In this document: one piece after another, positions 1 through 6,407 of the stretch | Layout of the letters: the number at the start of each line of letters is the position of its first letter | How positions within the stretch are numbered: position 1 is the first letter of the stretch | NCBI GenBank assembly: GCA_027324025.1 | Contig: DAHVYW010000045.1 | Span: forward strand, 1 to 32,012 | Origin: JAJZQD01 sp021847735 | Lineage (GTDB): Bacteria > Bacillota > Thermincolia > Thermincolales > UBA2595 | DNA length: 32,012 bases | Direction: 5' to 3' | The notes under the pieces: model-generated | Told to the model about the DNA's origin: nothing | The model's input: only the letters and a program-made list of their open reading frames with translations | The model's database searches: none | Made by a program: the position numbers and the translations under genes

Positions 1-40
1 GGACACAAAGTTTAAGCTTTGCTTTTAAGAAGCCCGGTCT

Positions 41-95
41 TTATCCCAATTCCAAGACTCCACCTAATAGAAGGTGGAGTCTTGGAATTGAGATC
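41..95. repeat. Perfect 18-bp hairpin, partial copy of a dispersed repeat
   Basis: Arms at 47-64 and 73-90 are perfectly complementary (CAATTCCAAGACTCCACC and its reverse complement) around an 8-nt loop. The 3' arm with its loop (AGAAGGTGGAGTCTTGGAATTG, in part) recurs at 11197-11218 as the last hairpin of a larger repeat. It lies about 150 bp before cooS and has no T-tract, so it is better read as a repeat end than as a terminator. The rest of 1-241 shows only a short CCCCT/AGGGG hairpin near 143-163 and the cooS ribosome binding site; I see no convincing promoter. Confidence 0.6.
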
Positions 96-241
96 AACTC
101 CGTGTTTAGGTTAATACTCTATTCTACAAAATTCAGACATTCCCCTGCAATCGTGGAGGGGGCTTGTTATCAGTATAAATAACTTCCCGGGAGAAAAACT
201 ATTTCAAGTGTAATAGAAATAAAGTAAGGAGGAATCAATAA

Positions 242-2155
242 ATGGCTGAACGGATTAGGAACAAGTTGGGCGGCCGGGTCAGCGTCCACGACTCGGTTCA
301 GGAGATGTATGAGAAGCTTCATCAAGACGGTATGAGCAACACTTTTGACCGTTTTGACCCCCAGGAAAAAATCAGATGTAATTTCTGTCTGGCCGGGGTT
401 AGCTGCCAGCTTTGTACTAACGGACCATGTCGTATTTCTGATAAGGCCGGGGCAACGCTTGGGGTTTGCGGGATTAGTCCCGACGCCATGGCCATGCGGG
501 ACATGCTGCTAAGAAACGCTATGGGGGCATCTACATATGCTCACCATGCCTATGAAGCCTTCAGGACTTTGAGGTCGACAGTGGAGGGTAAAACCCCCTT
601 CAAAATTACCGATGTTGAAAAACTGAAGTGGTTTGCCGGACAATGCGGGGTTAACACCAGTGGGACTCCGGAGCAGGTGGCAGTATGGTTATCGGACTTT
701 CTAATGTTTGAATTGCACCGGGGGTATGACGAACCAAGCCGGATTATTGCGGCTTTTGCCCCACCGCCCCGGCAAAAGCTTTGGCAGGATCTTGCCATAT
801 ACCCTGCCGGGACCCTTCACGAAATCAAGGATGCGGTGGCAAGCTGCCTGACCAATGTTGACGGGGATTATGTTTCTATGGCCAAAAAGGCTTTACGCCT
901 GGGGGTTGCTACAATTTACGGGGCCCAACTGGGTTTGGAGATGGTGCAGGATATTCTCTTTGGCACCCCTATGCCCCATGAGGTTTTGGTTGACCTCGGG
1001 ATTTTGGAGCCTGACTATATCAATATTGTTTTTAACGGTCATGAGCCTTGGGTCGGGATGGCTACCTACCTTGCCGCCAAGAACCCGCAAGTCCAGCAGC
1101 GGGCGAAAGATGCCGGAGCCAAAGGCTTGCGGATTATCGGCTCTATCGAAACGGGTCAGGAGATGCTCCAACGCTTGCCAATGGATGACGTTTTTCACGG
1201 GTTGACAGGCAACTGGCTGGCTATTGAACCGGCTTTGGCAACAGGGGCAATCGATCTTTTCGCCATGGATGAGAACTGTTCCCCACCATATCTGAAGCCT
1301 TATGAGGAGAAGTACGGTGTTACCCTCGTATCAGTCAATGACCTTGTCCGCATCCCGGGGGTGGATAGAAATTTTGACTATAAACCGCCGGAAGCGGCAC
1401 ATATTGCCCAAAAACTAATCAATATGGCTGTTGAAAATTTTAAAAACCGCAGGGGAAAAATTACACCTAAGGTTCCGCAAAAAATTACCAAGGCTATAGC
1501 CGGGTTTTCGACAGAAGCGGTTTTGCGGGTTCTGGGCGGGACTCTGGATCCGCTGGTCAGTGTTATCAAAACCGGTAAAATCAAAGGGGTGGTTGCCCTG
1601 GTGAACTGTACCACATTGTCAACCGGTCCTCACGATTACATGACTGTAAATCTGGCGAAAGAGTTAATCAAAAAGGATATCCTTATATTAGCCGGAGGGT
1701 GCGGCAACCACGGCCTTGAAGTAGCCGGGCTTTGTAATCTTGAAGCCATAAATTTGGCCGGACCGGGCCTACAGGAAGTCTGTCGGAGTCTGAATATTCC
1801 TCCGGTTCTCAGTTTCGGTACCTGTACGGATACCGGTAGAATTTCCATGTTAACCACTGCCTTGGCCAACCACCTTGGCGTGGATTCGGCGGACCTGCCG
1901 GTAGCTGTAACGGCTCCCCAGTACTTAGAGCAAAAAGCGACTATTGACGGTATGTTTGCCCTTGCCTACGGGTTTTACACCCATTTATCACCGACACCCC
2001 CGGTGGCCGGGGGACCGGAACTGGTTAAACTACTCACCAAAGACCTGGAGGGACTCACCGGTGGCAAAGTGGCTCTGGGTGATGACCCCGTTGAAGCTGC
2101 CAAAGGAATTGAAGAGCATATTATAAAAAAGCGGGCCAAGTTGGGACTGGATTGA
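242..2155 (+). CDS. cooS: CO-dehydrogenase-family Ni/Fe-S protein (CooS fold) lacking a C-cluster cysteine
   Basis: The 637-residue protein has the usual length of an anaerobic CO dehydrogenase catalytic subunit, a cytoplasmic homodimer normally interconverting CO and CO2. The ATG follows AAGGAGG (226-232). Near the N-terminus C55, C58, C63 and C76 fit the cluster-B ligands, and C46-x2-C49 fits the D-cluster pair that bridges the dimer. C-cluster residues seen are H267 (NGHEP), C346 (DENC), C456 (VNCTT), C487 (GGCGN), C528 (GTCTDT) and K565. The remaining ligand segment, normally GICCTGNE, reads GSIETGQE (residues 300-307), so its cysteine pair is I302-E303. Known deviant family members lacking one ligand cysteine, such as CooS-V of Carboxydothermus, hold an Fe/S/O hybrid cluster and are not CO dehydrogenases; I infer a similar deviation here. 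No cooC, cooF or acs gene adjoins it. The family call is secure; CO activity is doubtful. Confidence 0.93.
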   Translation: MAERIRNKLGGRVSVHDSVQEMYEKLHQDGMSNTFDRFDPQEKIRCNFCLAGVSCQLCTNGPCRISDKAGATLGVCGISPDAMAMRDMLLRNAMGASTYAHHAYEAFRTLRSTVEGKTPFKITDVEKLKWFAGQCGVNTSGTPEQVAVWLSDFLMFELHRGYDEPSRIIAAFAPPPRQKLWQDLAIYPAGTLHEIKDAVASCLTNVDGDYVSMAKKALRLGVATIYGAQLGLEMVQDILFGTPMPHEVLVDLGILEPDYINIVFNGHEPWVGMATYLAAKNPQVQQRAKDAGAKGLRIIGSIETGQEMLQRLPMDDVFHGLTGNWLAIEPALATGAIDLFAMDENCSPPYLKPYEEKYGVTLVSVNDLVRIPGVDRNFDYKPPEAAHIAQKLINMAVENFKNRRGKITPKVPQKITKAIAGFSTEAVLRVLGGTLDPLVSVIKTGKIKGVVALVNCTTLSTGPHDYMTVNLAKELIKKDILILAGGCGNHGLEVAGLCNLEAINLAGPGLQEVCRSLNIPPVLSFGTCTDTGRISMLTTALANHLGVDSADLPVAVTAPQYLEQKATIDGMFALAYGFYTHLSPTPPVAGGPELVKLLTKDLEGLTGGKVALGDDPVEAAKGIEEHIIKKRAKLGLD

Positions 2156-2169
2156 TTTGGCAGCATAGG

Positions 2170-2208
2170 GATAAGGAGGGCGCTAACCCGCGCCCTCCTT
2201 ATCATTTT
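2170..2208 (+). terminator. Intrinsic terminator of cooS
   Basis: A 14-bp perfect stem (2170-2183 with 2190-2203) closes a 6-nt loop and is followed by ATTTT, 14 bp after the cooS stop. It isolates cooS as a single-gene transcript. Confidence 0.85.
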
Positions 2209-2317
2209 CCCTCTCAAGGCAACATTCGCCACATATTACCACCCATTACCGAAGAGGCTTTTTTACTTAAGTGTCAAATTTATATAAAAAGCTTTACATG
2301 AGTAGTAGGTGATAATT

Positions 2318-2863
2318 ATGAGAGATGCGGCTTTAATAATGAAGAAAAAGAGATTTATAAGCTGGTTTTTGGAAACCTATAAATTAAAGAGACCGGAATC
2401 TGCCAAGATCCTTAGATTTCTTGGTGAGAGTGATGAACTGTTAAAGGTTGTTCACTTTGTCGAGAATGTCAGGCAGCTGCCTAGTGCTTTAATAGTTTCC
2501 GCCCAAGACGCGGCTACTGTTTCTTTCCTTTGCCGGATAAACAATGTCTACTACGAGAATGTAGACCAGATTATGGCTCACCTGGAGTACGACCCTCCCG
2601 AAGACTTATTTGTCTGGCTGTCCTTTGACCGGGAATTCCTCTGTTCTATGTGTGACATTGTATTGGGAGTCAGGCCGGAAGTAAAGAGCAAAATCTTTTA
2701 TCATCAGGTTGTGAAAAACCTTGAAAGGGAACTAAAATTTAAGGTCCGGGGTACAAAGGATCGCAAACACCAACTGCTGGCTGAAATTGATACAGCCCTG
2801 GAAAAGCGTGACAAGGCCAGGTTTTTGGATTTGTCGGAATTGTACAGGGAATTATTCGGATAG
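2318..2863 (+). CDS. ypiB: UPF0302 / YpiB family protein with C-terminal IDEAL motif
   Basis: The 181-residue soluble protein matches the YpiB pattern. Its N-terminal part (SWFLETYKLKRPESAKILRFL, in two pieces, then DELLKVVHFVENVR) is the UPF0302 domain. The last 30 residues (EIDTALEKRDKARFLDLSELY) form an IDEAL-type motif, a short helical segment seen in several Firmicute proteins. The biochemical role of the family is not well defined. The ATG at 2318 is preferred because AGGTG lies 6 nt upstream; a GTG at 2309 and an internal ATG at 2339 are in frame but less well placed. It stands alone between the cooS terminator and a repeat element that begins 8 bp after its stop, and it faces the PRC-barrel gene. 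Family assignment is by motif recognition. Confidence 0.75.
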   Translation: MRDAALIMKKKRFISWFLETYKLKRPESAKILRFLGESDELLKVVHFVENVRQLPSALIVSAQDAATVSFLCRINNVYYENVDQIMAHLEYDPPEDLFVWLSFDREFLCSMCDIVLGVRPEVKSKIFYHQVVKNLERELKFKVRGTKDRKHQLLAEIDTALEKRDKARFLDLSELYRELFG

Positions 2864-2871
2864 AATAGGGG

Positions 2872-3065
2872 GGCTGTCCCAAAAGGGGCGGCCTTTTGCT
2901 TTGGGTAGGGGCCAGGGCAGGTATATTCCTGCGAGGGAGCAACAACTCAGCCGGCAAAAGACCGCTCCCGCTGCGCGGATCGCGGGCCGGCGGACGTCAG
3001 CCTCCCTCTCCGGAACACACCTGCCCTTTCCCCGAAACTCAAGGAAGGCAGTCCCTTTTGAGACA
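2872..3065 (+). repeat. Palindromic miniature repeat element, copy A
   Basis: Imperfect outer inverted repeats (TGTCCCAAAAGGG at the left, the complement of TGTCTCAAAAGGG at the right) enclose a core at 2915-3026 with GGGCAGGT/ACCTGCCC ends. The core is homologous to the reverse complement of the element at 17138-17392, including the identical 18-mer AACAACTCAGCCGGCAAA (2941-2958) and flanking GCTCCCG, GCGGATC, GTCAGCC and CTCTCCGGAACACACCTG blocks. It carries no credible ORF; the open frames across it are short and lack ribosome binding sites. It starts 8 bp after the ypiB stop. It resembles a MITE or REP-like mobile repeat; the mobilising enzyme is not in the window. Confidence 0.75.
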
Positions 3066-3082
3066 ATATAGGAGAAAAATTA

Positions 3083-3120
3083 GGGGGTATCCCAAATTAT
3101 TGGGACACCCCCGATTTTTT
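3083..3120 (+). terminator. Terminator between convergent ypiB and PRC-barrel genes
   Basis: Stem 3083-3095 with 3100-3112 has 12 of 13 positions paired, a 4-nt ATTA loop, and is followed by GATTTTTT. The T-tract serves + strand transcripts from ypiB. The PRC-barrel gene ends at 3132 on the other strand. Confidence 0.8.
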
Positions 3121-3131
3121 GCCCTGCCTGC

Positions 3132-3989
3132 TTATACGGTTTTGTCATCTTCACTTTTTATCGTGTCCGGTTCTTCGCTGCCGGGTTTATCGGCCGTTTG
3201 TTCCGGCTCTATGATTTCCGGGAGAACATCCGCGCTTTTTATTTCTACTTCGCTGGTGATATCAAGGGTAGGGTCGGGTTCAACCTGTTGTTCCGCCGTT
3301 TCCGGCGCATCAGGTGGTTCGGCCCTTTGTTCCTGTTCAGGCATGGTTTTATTGTTCCGGCCTTTTTCTCTTTTTTCATATTTGTCTTTGATATTTTTGC
3401 TAATTTCTTTGGTGCGCTGAACGGTAGACCCCCAAAGGGATGAAGTGCCTTCCTTGATATTATGAATGGTTTCCTGTAAACCTCCGTCTATCTTCTCCAG
3501 TTGTGACTCACAACCGTCCTTGACGACCATGATGTCTGAACCCATGGTCCTCACGTTTTCTATGGGCAGCATGGCCCTTCCCTTGAAAAGGCTTTCCAGT
3601 AATTTGCCGGTTATTTCAAGTCCGGTTATTTTGCCGGTAATTTCATCTATATAGTACTCATCAACCAACCCTAAAACCGTGCCGTTTTCCGCAATTACCT
3701 TTGTCCCTAAAGGATTTGCCCTTTCCTTTATCAATTTAAGTATCTCCGGCAGGCTGACGGTTTTCTGTACATTAGATGATTGGTCGATGGTAACGGCATC
3801 AGTGCCGACACTCTTGACTTTAGAGTAGGGGATTATTTTCTGCTCCCTGAACCATCCGCGCTGGTCAATTATTAAGGCGGCTACCTCCATTTTTGCCGGG
3901 TCAATTATCAGGCTTCTAACCGCGCCAATTTCTGTGCCTTCCTGCAAACTCACTACTGGCATGGAGATAAACTTACGGCTCTTTTTCAT
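3132..3989 (-). CDS. PRC-barrel domain protein
   Basis: The 285-residue protein starts at ATG 3989 behind GGGGGG. Residues about 1-75 (FISMPVVSLQEGTEIGAVRSL, in part, then VAALIIDQRGWF) and about 90-155 (GTVLGLVDEYYIDEITGKITGLEI) are two tandem PRC-barrel units, small beta domains found in photosynthetic reaction-centre H subunits, RimM and YlmC-type sporulation-associated proteins. Residues about 200-285 are acidic, low-complexity and rich in E, P and D, so probably disordered. No membrane segment or signal peptide is visible. It is the only long minus-strand gene in the window and diverges from ctc/rplY across a 160-bp intergenic region. Its function is unknown; a structural or regulatory adaptor role is only inference. 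Confidence 0.85.
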   Translation of the reverse strand: MKKSRKFISMPVVSLQEGTEIGAVRSLIIDPAKMEVAALIIDQRGWFREQKIIPYSKVKSVGTDAVTIDQSSNVQKTVSLPEILKLIKERANPLGTKVIAENGTVLGLVDEYYIDEITGKITGLEITGKLLESLFKGRAMLPIENVRTMGSDIMVVKDGCESQLEKIDGGLQETIHNIKEGTSSLWGSTVQRTKEISKNIKDKYEKREKGRNNKTMPEQEQRAEPPDAPETAEQQVEPDPTLDITSEVEIKSADVLPEIIEPEQTADKPGSEEPDTIKSEDDKTV

Positions 3990-4149
3990 GCAAAACCCCC
4001 CAATTGTTTCTTTGCTACCATATTATTCATGAAATATGTTTGTTATACCAGTTTACGGGAAATACTACAGATAAATATCTAATAGTTGTCTAATAGTTTG
4101 TCTGACGTCCTGGGACATGAACCTGTGAAATCTTAAAGGGGGGTAAACA

Positions 4150-4809
4150 ATGGTTGAGGTAAAAATCAACGCAAGGGTGCGGCCCAGTAAAACAAGCAGC
4201 TACAAACACTCTTTGCGCAACAAGGGGATAATTCCGGCAGTAATTTACGGAGAAGGGATTACCAGTCAGCCGATTGAGCTTGATGCCAGGGACCTGGAGA
4301 CGGCGATTCAGAAAAAAGGCCGAAATGCCCTGATTGATTTGGTTCTTAAGGATAAACAAGGTGAAAACAAATATGTGGTTATGGTCAAGGAGATTCAAAG
4401 GAGCCCTATTCGGAGAGAACTTGTCCATGTTGACATGTGTAAGATATCCTTAAAAGATAAACTTCACACTTCCGTTTCTGTAAGCCTGAAAGGAGAGGCC
4501 AGGGGCCTGGTTAATGGGGGAGTCATCCAAAGCGGGCTCCGTGAAATTGAAATAGAATGTATGCCTGCCAAAATACCTGATACCATATCCCTGGATATCA
4601 GTCCTCTGGATATTGGAGACCACCTGTCAGTGGCTGATATCCCAGAGTCGCCCGACTTTAAAATTCTTACAGAGCCTGAAGCTGTTCTGGTGACAATGAT
4701 TGCCCCCAGAATGGCTGAACAGCCGGAGACGACGGGGGCTGAGGGCCCTGCGGTGGCACCGGCACCGGAACCCCGGCAAGGGAATGAGCAGGAAGAGAAG
4801 GATGAGTAA
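4150..4809 (+). CDS. rplY: Ribosomal protein bL25, long CTC/TL5 form
   Basis: The 219-residue protein binds 5S rRNA in the large ribosomal subunit; the long form is also called general stress protein Ctc. The N-terminal L25 domain (about 1-95) includes VKINARVRPS and the segment RNKGIIPAVIYGEG. The TL5-type beta domain follows (about 100-190; IECMPAKIPDTISLDISPLD). The tail after about residue 195 is acidic and low in complexity (EPRQGNEQEEKDE), common in long forms. The ATG follows AAAGGGGGG. As in Bacillus subtilis it directly precedes pth (105-bp gap). The upstream region holds a tandem repeat CTAATAGTTGT/CTAATAGTTTGT at 4079-4101, but I cannot assign a promoter. Confidence 0.95.
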   Translation: MVEVKINARVRPSKTSSYKHSLRNKGIIPAVIYGEGITSQPIELDARDLETAIQKKGRNALIDLVLKDKQGENKYVVMVKEIQRSPIRRELVHVDMCKISLKDKLHTSVSVSLKGEARGLVNGGVIQSGLREIEIECMPAKIPDTISLDISPLDIGDHLSVADIPESPDFKILTEPEAVLVTMIAPRMAEQPETTGAEGPAVAPAPEPRQGNEQEEKDE

Positions 4810-4832
4810 AAACTACTCACCCTCTTTTTTTG
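4803..4832 (+). terminator. Possible weak terminator after rplY
   Basis: A short stem GAGTA/TACTC (4804-4808, 4814-4818) overlaps the rplY stop and is followed by a 7-nt T-run at 4825-4831. The five-pair stem is weak, so partial read-through into pth is likely. Confidence 0.35.
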
Positions 4833-4914
4833 TTTGTCATCTGTTGGAGTGCAGTAGAAGGAAAAACCGGGGGATTCTCGAATAGAAAAGGGGATATAGG
4901 AAAGGGGAGTTACT

Positions 4915-5331
4915 GTGAAACTGATAGTCGGGTTGGGCAATCCGGGCAGGCAATATGCCGACACCAAGCATAACATCGGGTTTATGGTTGTGGACTACCT
5001 GGCCGGGAAGCTGGGAATAAAAGTGGATAAGATTAAATTTAAGAGTATTATCGGGGAAGGCTTCGTGGGCACGGAAAAAATAGTGCTGGCTAAACCCCAG
5101 ACTTATATGAACCTGAGTGGCGAAGCCGTACTTGATATGGTCCAGTGGTATAAGCCGGAGCCCCAGGATATGCTGGTTATCTTTGACGACATGGACCTGC
5201 CCCTTGGCAAGCTTAGGTTGAGGATGAAAGGCAGTGCAGGGGGGCACAACGGGATGAAGTCTATCATTTATCTGGTCCAGTCTGACGAATTTCCGCGTTT
5301 AAGGATCGGTATTGGCCGCCCGGAAAACTAG
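4915..5331 (+). CDS. pth: Peptidyl-tRNA hydrolase, cut short by an in-frame TAG
   Basis: Pth releases peptide from prematurely dropped peptidyl-tRNA and is normally essential. The GTG start follows AGGGGAG. Catalytic residues are present: N9 and H19 (GLGNPGRQYADTKHNIGF) and D91 (FDDMDLPLG), with the conserved SAGGHNGMKSI and RIGIGRP segments. The frame stops at codon 139 with TAG (5329-5331) right after GRPEN. The same frame then continues for 49 codons (R-M-E-S-A-D-Y-V-L-S-K-F...) to TAA at 5479-5481, exactly the sequence expected of a normal C-terminus. The full length would be 188 residues, typical of the family. The gene is therefore a recent nonsense allele, a sequencing error, or a read-through product. 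TAG is a common stop in this window (12 of 31 genes), which argues against routine amber decoding. Confidence 0.9.
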   Translation: MKLIVGLGNPGRQYADTKHNIGFMVVDYLAGKLGIKVDKIKFKSIIGEGFVGTEKIVLAKPQTYMNLSGEAVLDMVQWYKPEPQDMLVIFDDMDLPLGKLRLRMKGSAGGHNGMKSIIYLVQSDEFPRLRIGIGRPEN

Positions 5332-5481
5332 AGAATGGAATCTGCAGATTATGTGCTTAGTAAATTTAATGAAGAAGAAACAAAGGTGATGGCAGAAGCG
5401 GTGAAAAAAGCCGGAGAGGCAGTGCTGGACACTCTTGAAAACGGTGTGGAGCGGGCAATGAATGAAGTGAATGTGGAATAA
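5332..5481 (+). pseudogene. C-terminal remnant of pth after the amber codon
   Basis: In frame with the upstream pth, it encodes the C-terminal helical region (ADYVLSKFNEEETKVMAEAV and on to NEVNVE). An ATG at 5335 could in principle restart translation, but no ribosome binding site precedes it. Its preserved reading frame and codon composition suggest that the interruption is very recent, artefactual, or bypassed. Confidence 0.8.
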
Positions 5482-5497
5482 TCAGGTCTTTTAAGGC

Positions 5498-5567
5498 AGC
5501 CTCTTTCACTTTGGGCAACATGGCAAGGAAGAGCCTCTTCCTTTTTTTGCTCAAAGCGAAGGAGGCT
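5498..5567 (+). terminator. Nested double hairpin terminator after pth
   Basis: An outer 21-nt stem (5498-5518 with 5547-5567, 18 of 21 paired) encloses an inner AAGGAAGA/TCTTCCTT hairpin (5525-5532, 5536-5543) followed by a T-run at 5542-5548. The inner part alone is a good intrinsic terminator. The T-run is also part of the outer stem, so inner and outer structures compete. Confidence 0.75.
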
Positions 5568-5592
5568 GTTCTTTTGTGATATCCCGTTTTTT

Positions 5593-5622
5593 GCATAAAA
5601 GATTCCAGAACTGCCCAATATA
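5593..5622 (+). promoter_or_regulatory. Candidate forespore (sigma-F/sigma-G) promoter for prsW-like and fin
   Basis: GCATA (5593-5597), exactly 18 nt, then CAATATA (5616-5622). This fits the sigma-G pattern GHATR-N18-CATNHTA with one mismatch, and the -35 also fits sigma-F (GYWTA). In Bacillus subtilis fin is transcribed in the forespore under sigma-F and sigma-G, so the placement is consistent. Matched by eye. Confidence 0.5.
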
Positions 5623-5649
5623 AAAGGGAAGATGCTTCGGAGGAGTTAT

Positions 5650-6054
5650 ATGCGGTTTCTTATTGCCGGGATATTGGCCGCTGCTGTTTCCTGGATGGGG
5701 AACCGCGCTGCTCTAAAAATCATGGGCACCAAGGTGATAGTTGTACTGGCCCCCTTTATTGAAGAACTGGCTAAGAGCAGTGCGGCCGTCCTGACAGGCA
5801 GCTCAATGATACTTACCCATACAATGTTCGGTTTAATTGAAGGGTTATATGATGCCTGGGATTCCGGTTGGCCAGGGGTTGGGGCGGGTTTGGCAAGTCT
5901 GCTGGGGCATGTCTTTTACGGCGTTGTAACCTACCTCGTCTGGCAAAGGCTCGGCGTTTTCTGGGCTGCTGTATTGGCTGGATATGTGGTGCACATGCTC
6001 TGGAATATCGCCGTAATGAAATTCGTGGTAAAAAAAAGGAGGGTAACAGGGTGA
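5650..6054 (+). CDS. Small PrsW-like / CPBP-type integral membrane protein
   Basis: The 134-residue, very hydrophobic protein has about four membrane segments. It carries the four motif positions expected of PrsW-type intramembrane metalloproteases: EELAK (EExxK), FGLIE (FxxxE), GHVFYG (His) and HMLWN (His). It is much shorter than PrsW, so it looks like a minimal member. I chose ATG 5650, which GGAGGAG precedes by 4 nt; the in-frame ATG at 5632 has a purine run directly abutting it. The stop overlaps the GTG of fin (GTGA), so the two are translationally coupled. In Bacillus subtilis pth and fin are adjacent without such a gene. Its substrate is unknown; a forespore membrane role is inferred only from the coupling and the upstream promoter. 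Confidence 0.7.
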   Translation: MRFLIAGILAAAVSWMGNRAALKIMGTKVIVVLAPFIEELAKSSAAVLTGSSMILTHTMFGLIEGLYDAWDSGWPGVGAGLASLLGHVFYGVVTYLVWQRLGVFWAAVLAGYVVHMLWNIAVMKFVVKKRRVTG

Positions 6055-6290
6055 AAGTAAGGTTTGTATGTGACTGCTGTGACTACATATTTGACGAGGT
6101 GGAGGCTCTCGGCGGTAAACGCCAGGGGGATTTTCAGGCCTTGACTGACAGTGAAAGGCACGATATAATATTACAAGACTGGGAAGGCTCTGAAATATAT
6201 GTTTCTGCAACTTGTGAAGAATGTGGCAAAGAACTTGGGTTGAATGAAAAAGATGACCTCATATTCTACAGAGCTCCACTGATACACTGA
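6051..6290 (+). CDS. fin: Anti-sigma-F factor Fin
   Basis: The 79-residue protein corresponds to Fin (YabK), which binds sigma-F in the forespore and helps the switch to sigma-G. It keeps the family pattern: a zinc-ribbon-like pair C7-x2-C10 and C55-x2-C58 (TCEECGKEL), with the central ALTDSERHDII segment matching the LTxEERxDMI motif. Its position between pth and mfd is the same as in Bacillus subtilis. The GTG at 6051 lies inside the stop of the preceding membrane-protein gene and follows AAAGGAGGG, giving a coupled two-gene operon. Length agrees with the family (about 76 residues). A terminator follows directly. Confidence 0.9.
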   Translation: MKVRFVCDCCDYIFDEVEALGGKRQGDFQALTDSERHDIILQDWEGSEIYVSATCEECGKELGLNEKDDLIFYRAPLIH

Positions 6291-6304
6291 GAAAAGCCCC
6301 GATG

Positions 6305-6335
6305 AGCTTTAGCATTAATCGCTAAAGCTTTTTTT
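6305..6335 (+). terminator. Intrinsic terminator after fin
   Basis: AGCTTTAGC (6305-6313) pairs with GCTAAAGCT (6321-6329) around a 7-nt loop, followed by seven T residues. It separates the fin operon from mfd. Confidence 0.85.
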
Positions 6336-6354
6336 GGATATACAAAAGATATGC

Positions 6355-6380
6355 CACCGGGATTTCAAAACCGGTGCTTT
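6355..6380 (+). promoter_or_regulatory. Leader hairpin before mfd
   Basis: CACCGG (6355-6360) and CCGGTG (6371-6376) form a 6-bp stem followed by CTTTTGG, about 30 nt before the mfd start. It might be a weak terminator or a leader structure. An ATG at 6351 lies just upstream of it, which is why the longer mfd reading frame is not preferred. Confidence 0.35.
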
Positions 6381-6407
6381 TGGTGTGTAAAAAAGGAGTT
6401 AGTCATA

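Noticed and set aside
855..1205. Antisense or out-of-frame ORFs inside cooS, mfd, ftsH, spoIIE and other long genes
   Set aside because: They are shadows of strongly coding frames with no ribosome sites or recognisable motifs.
2787..3420. Open reading frames across the repeat at 2872-3065 and antisense to the PRC-barrel gene
   Set aside because: They lack ribosome sites, overlap a palindromic repeat and a terminator, and have low-complexity composition.
4040..4101. Promoter (TTGTTA-N17-TACTAC) and an 11-12 bp tandem repeat upstream of rplY
   Set aside because: The -10 matches only 3 of 6 bases and the tandem repeat is short and AT-rich, so neither can be supported alone.
4915..5481. Pth read-through by pyrrolysine as the default explanation
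   Set aside because: TAG is a frequent normal stop codon in the window (12 of 31 genes) and Pth has no known need for pyrrolysine; a mutation or base-call error is simpler.
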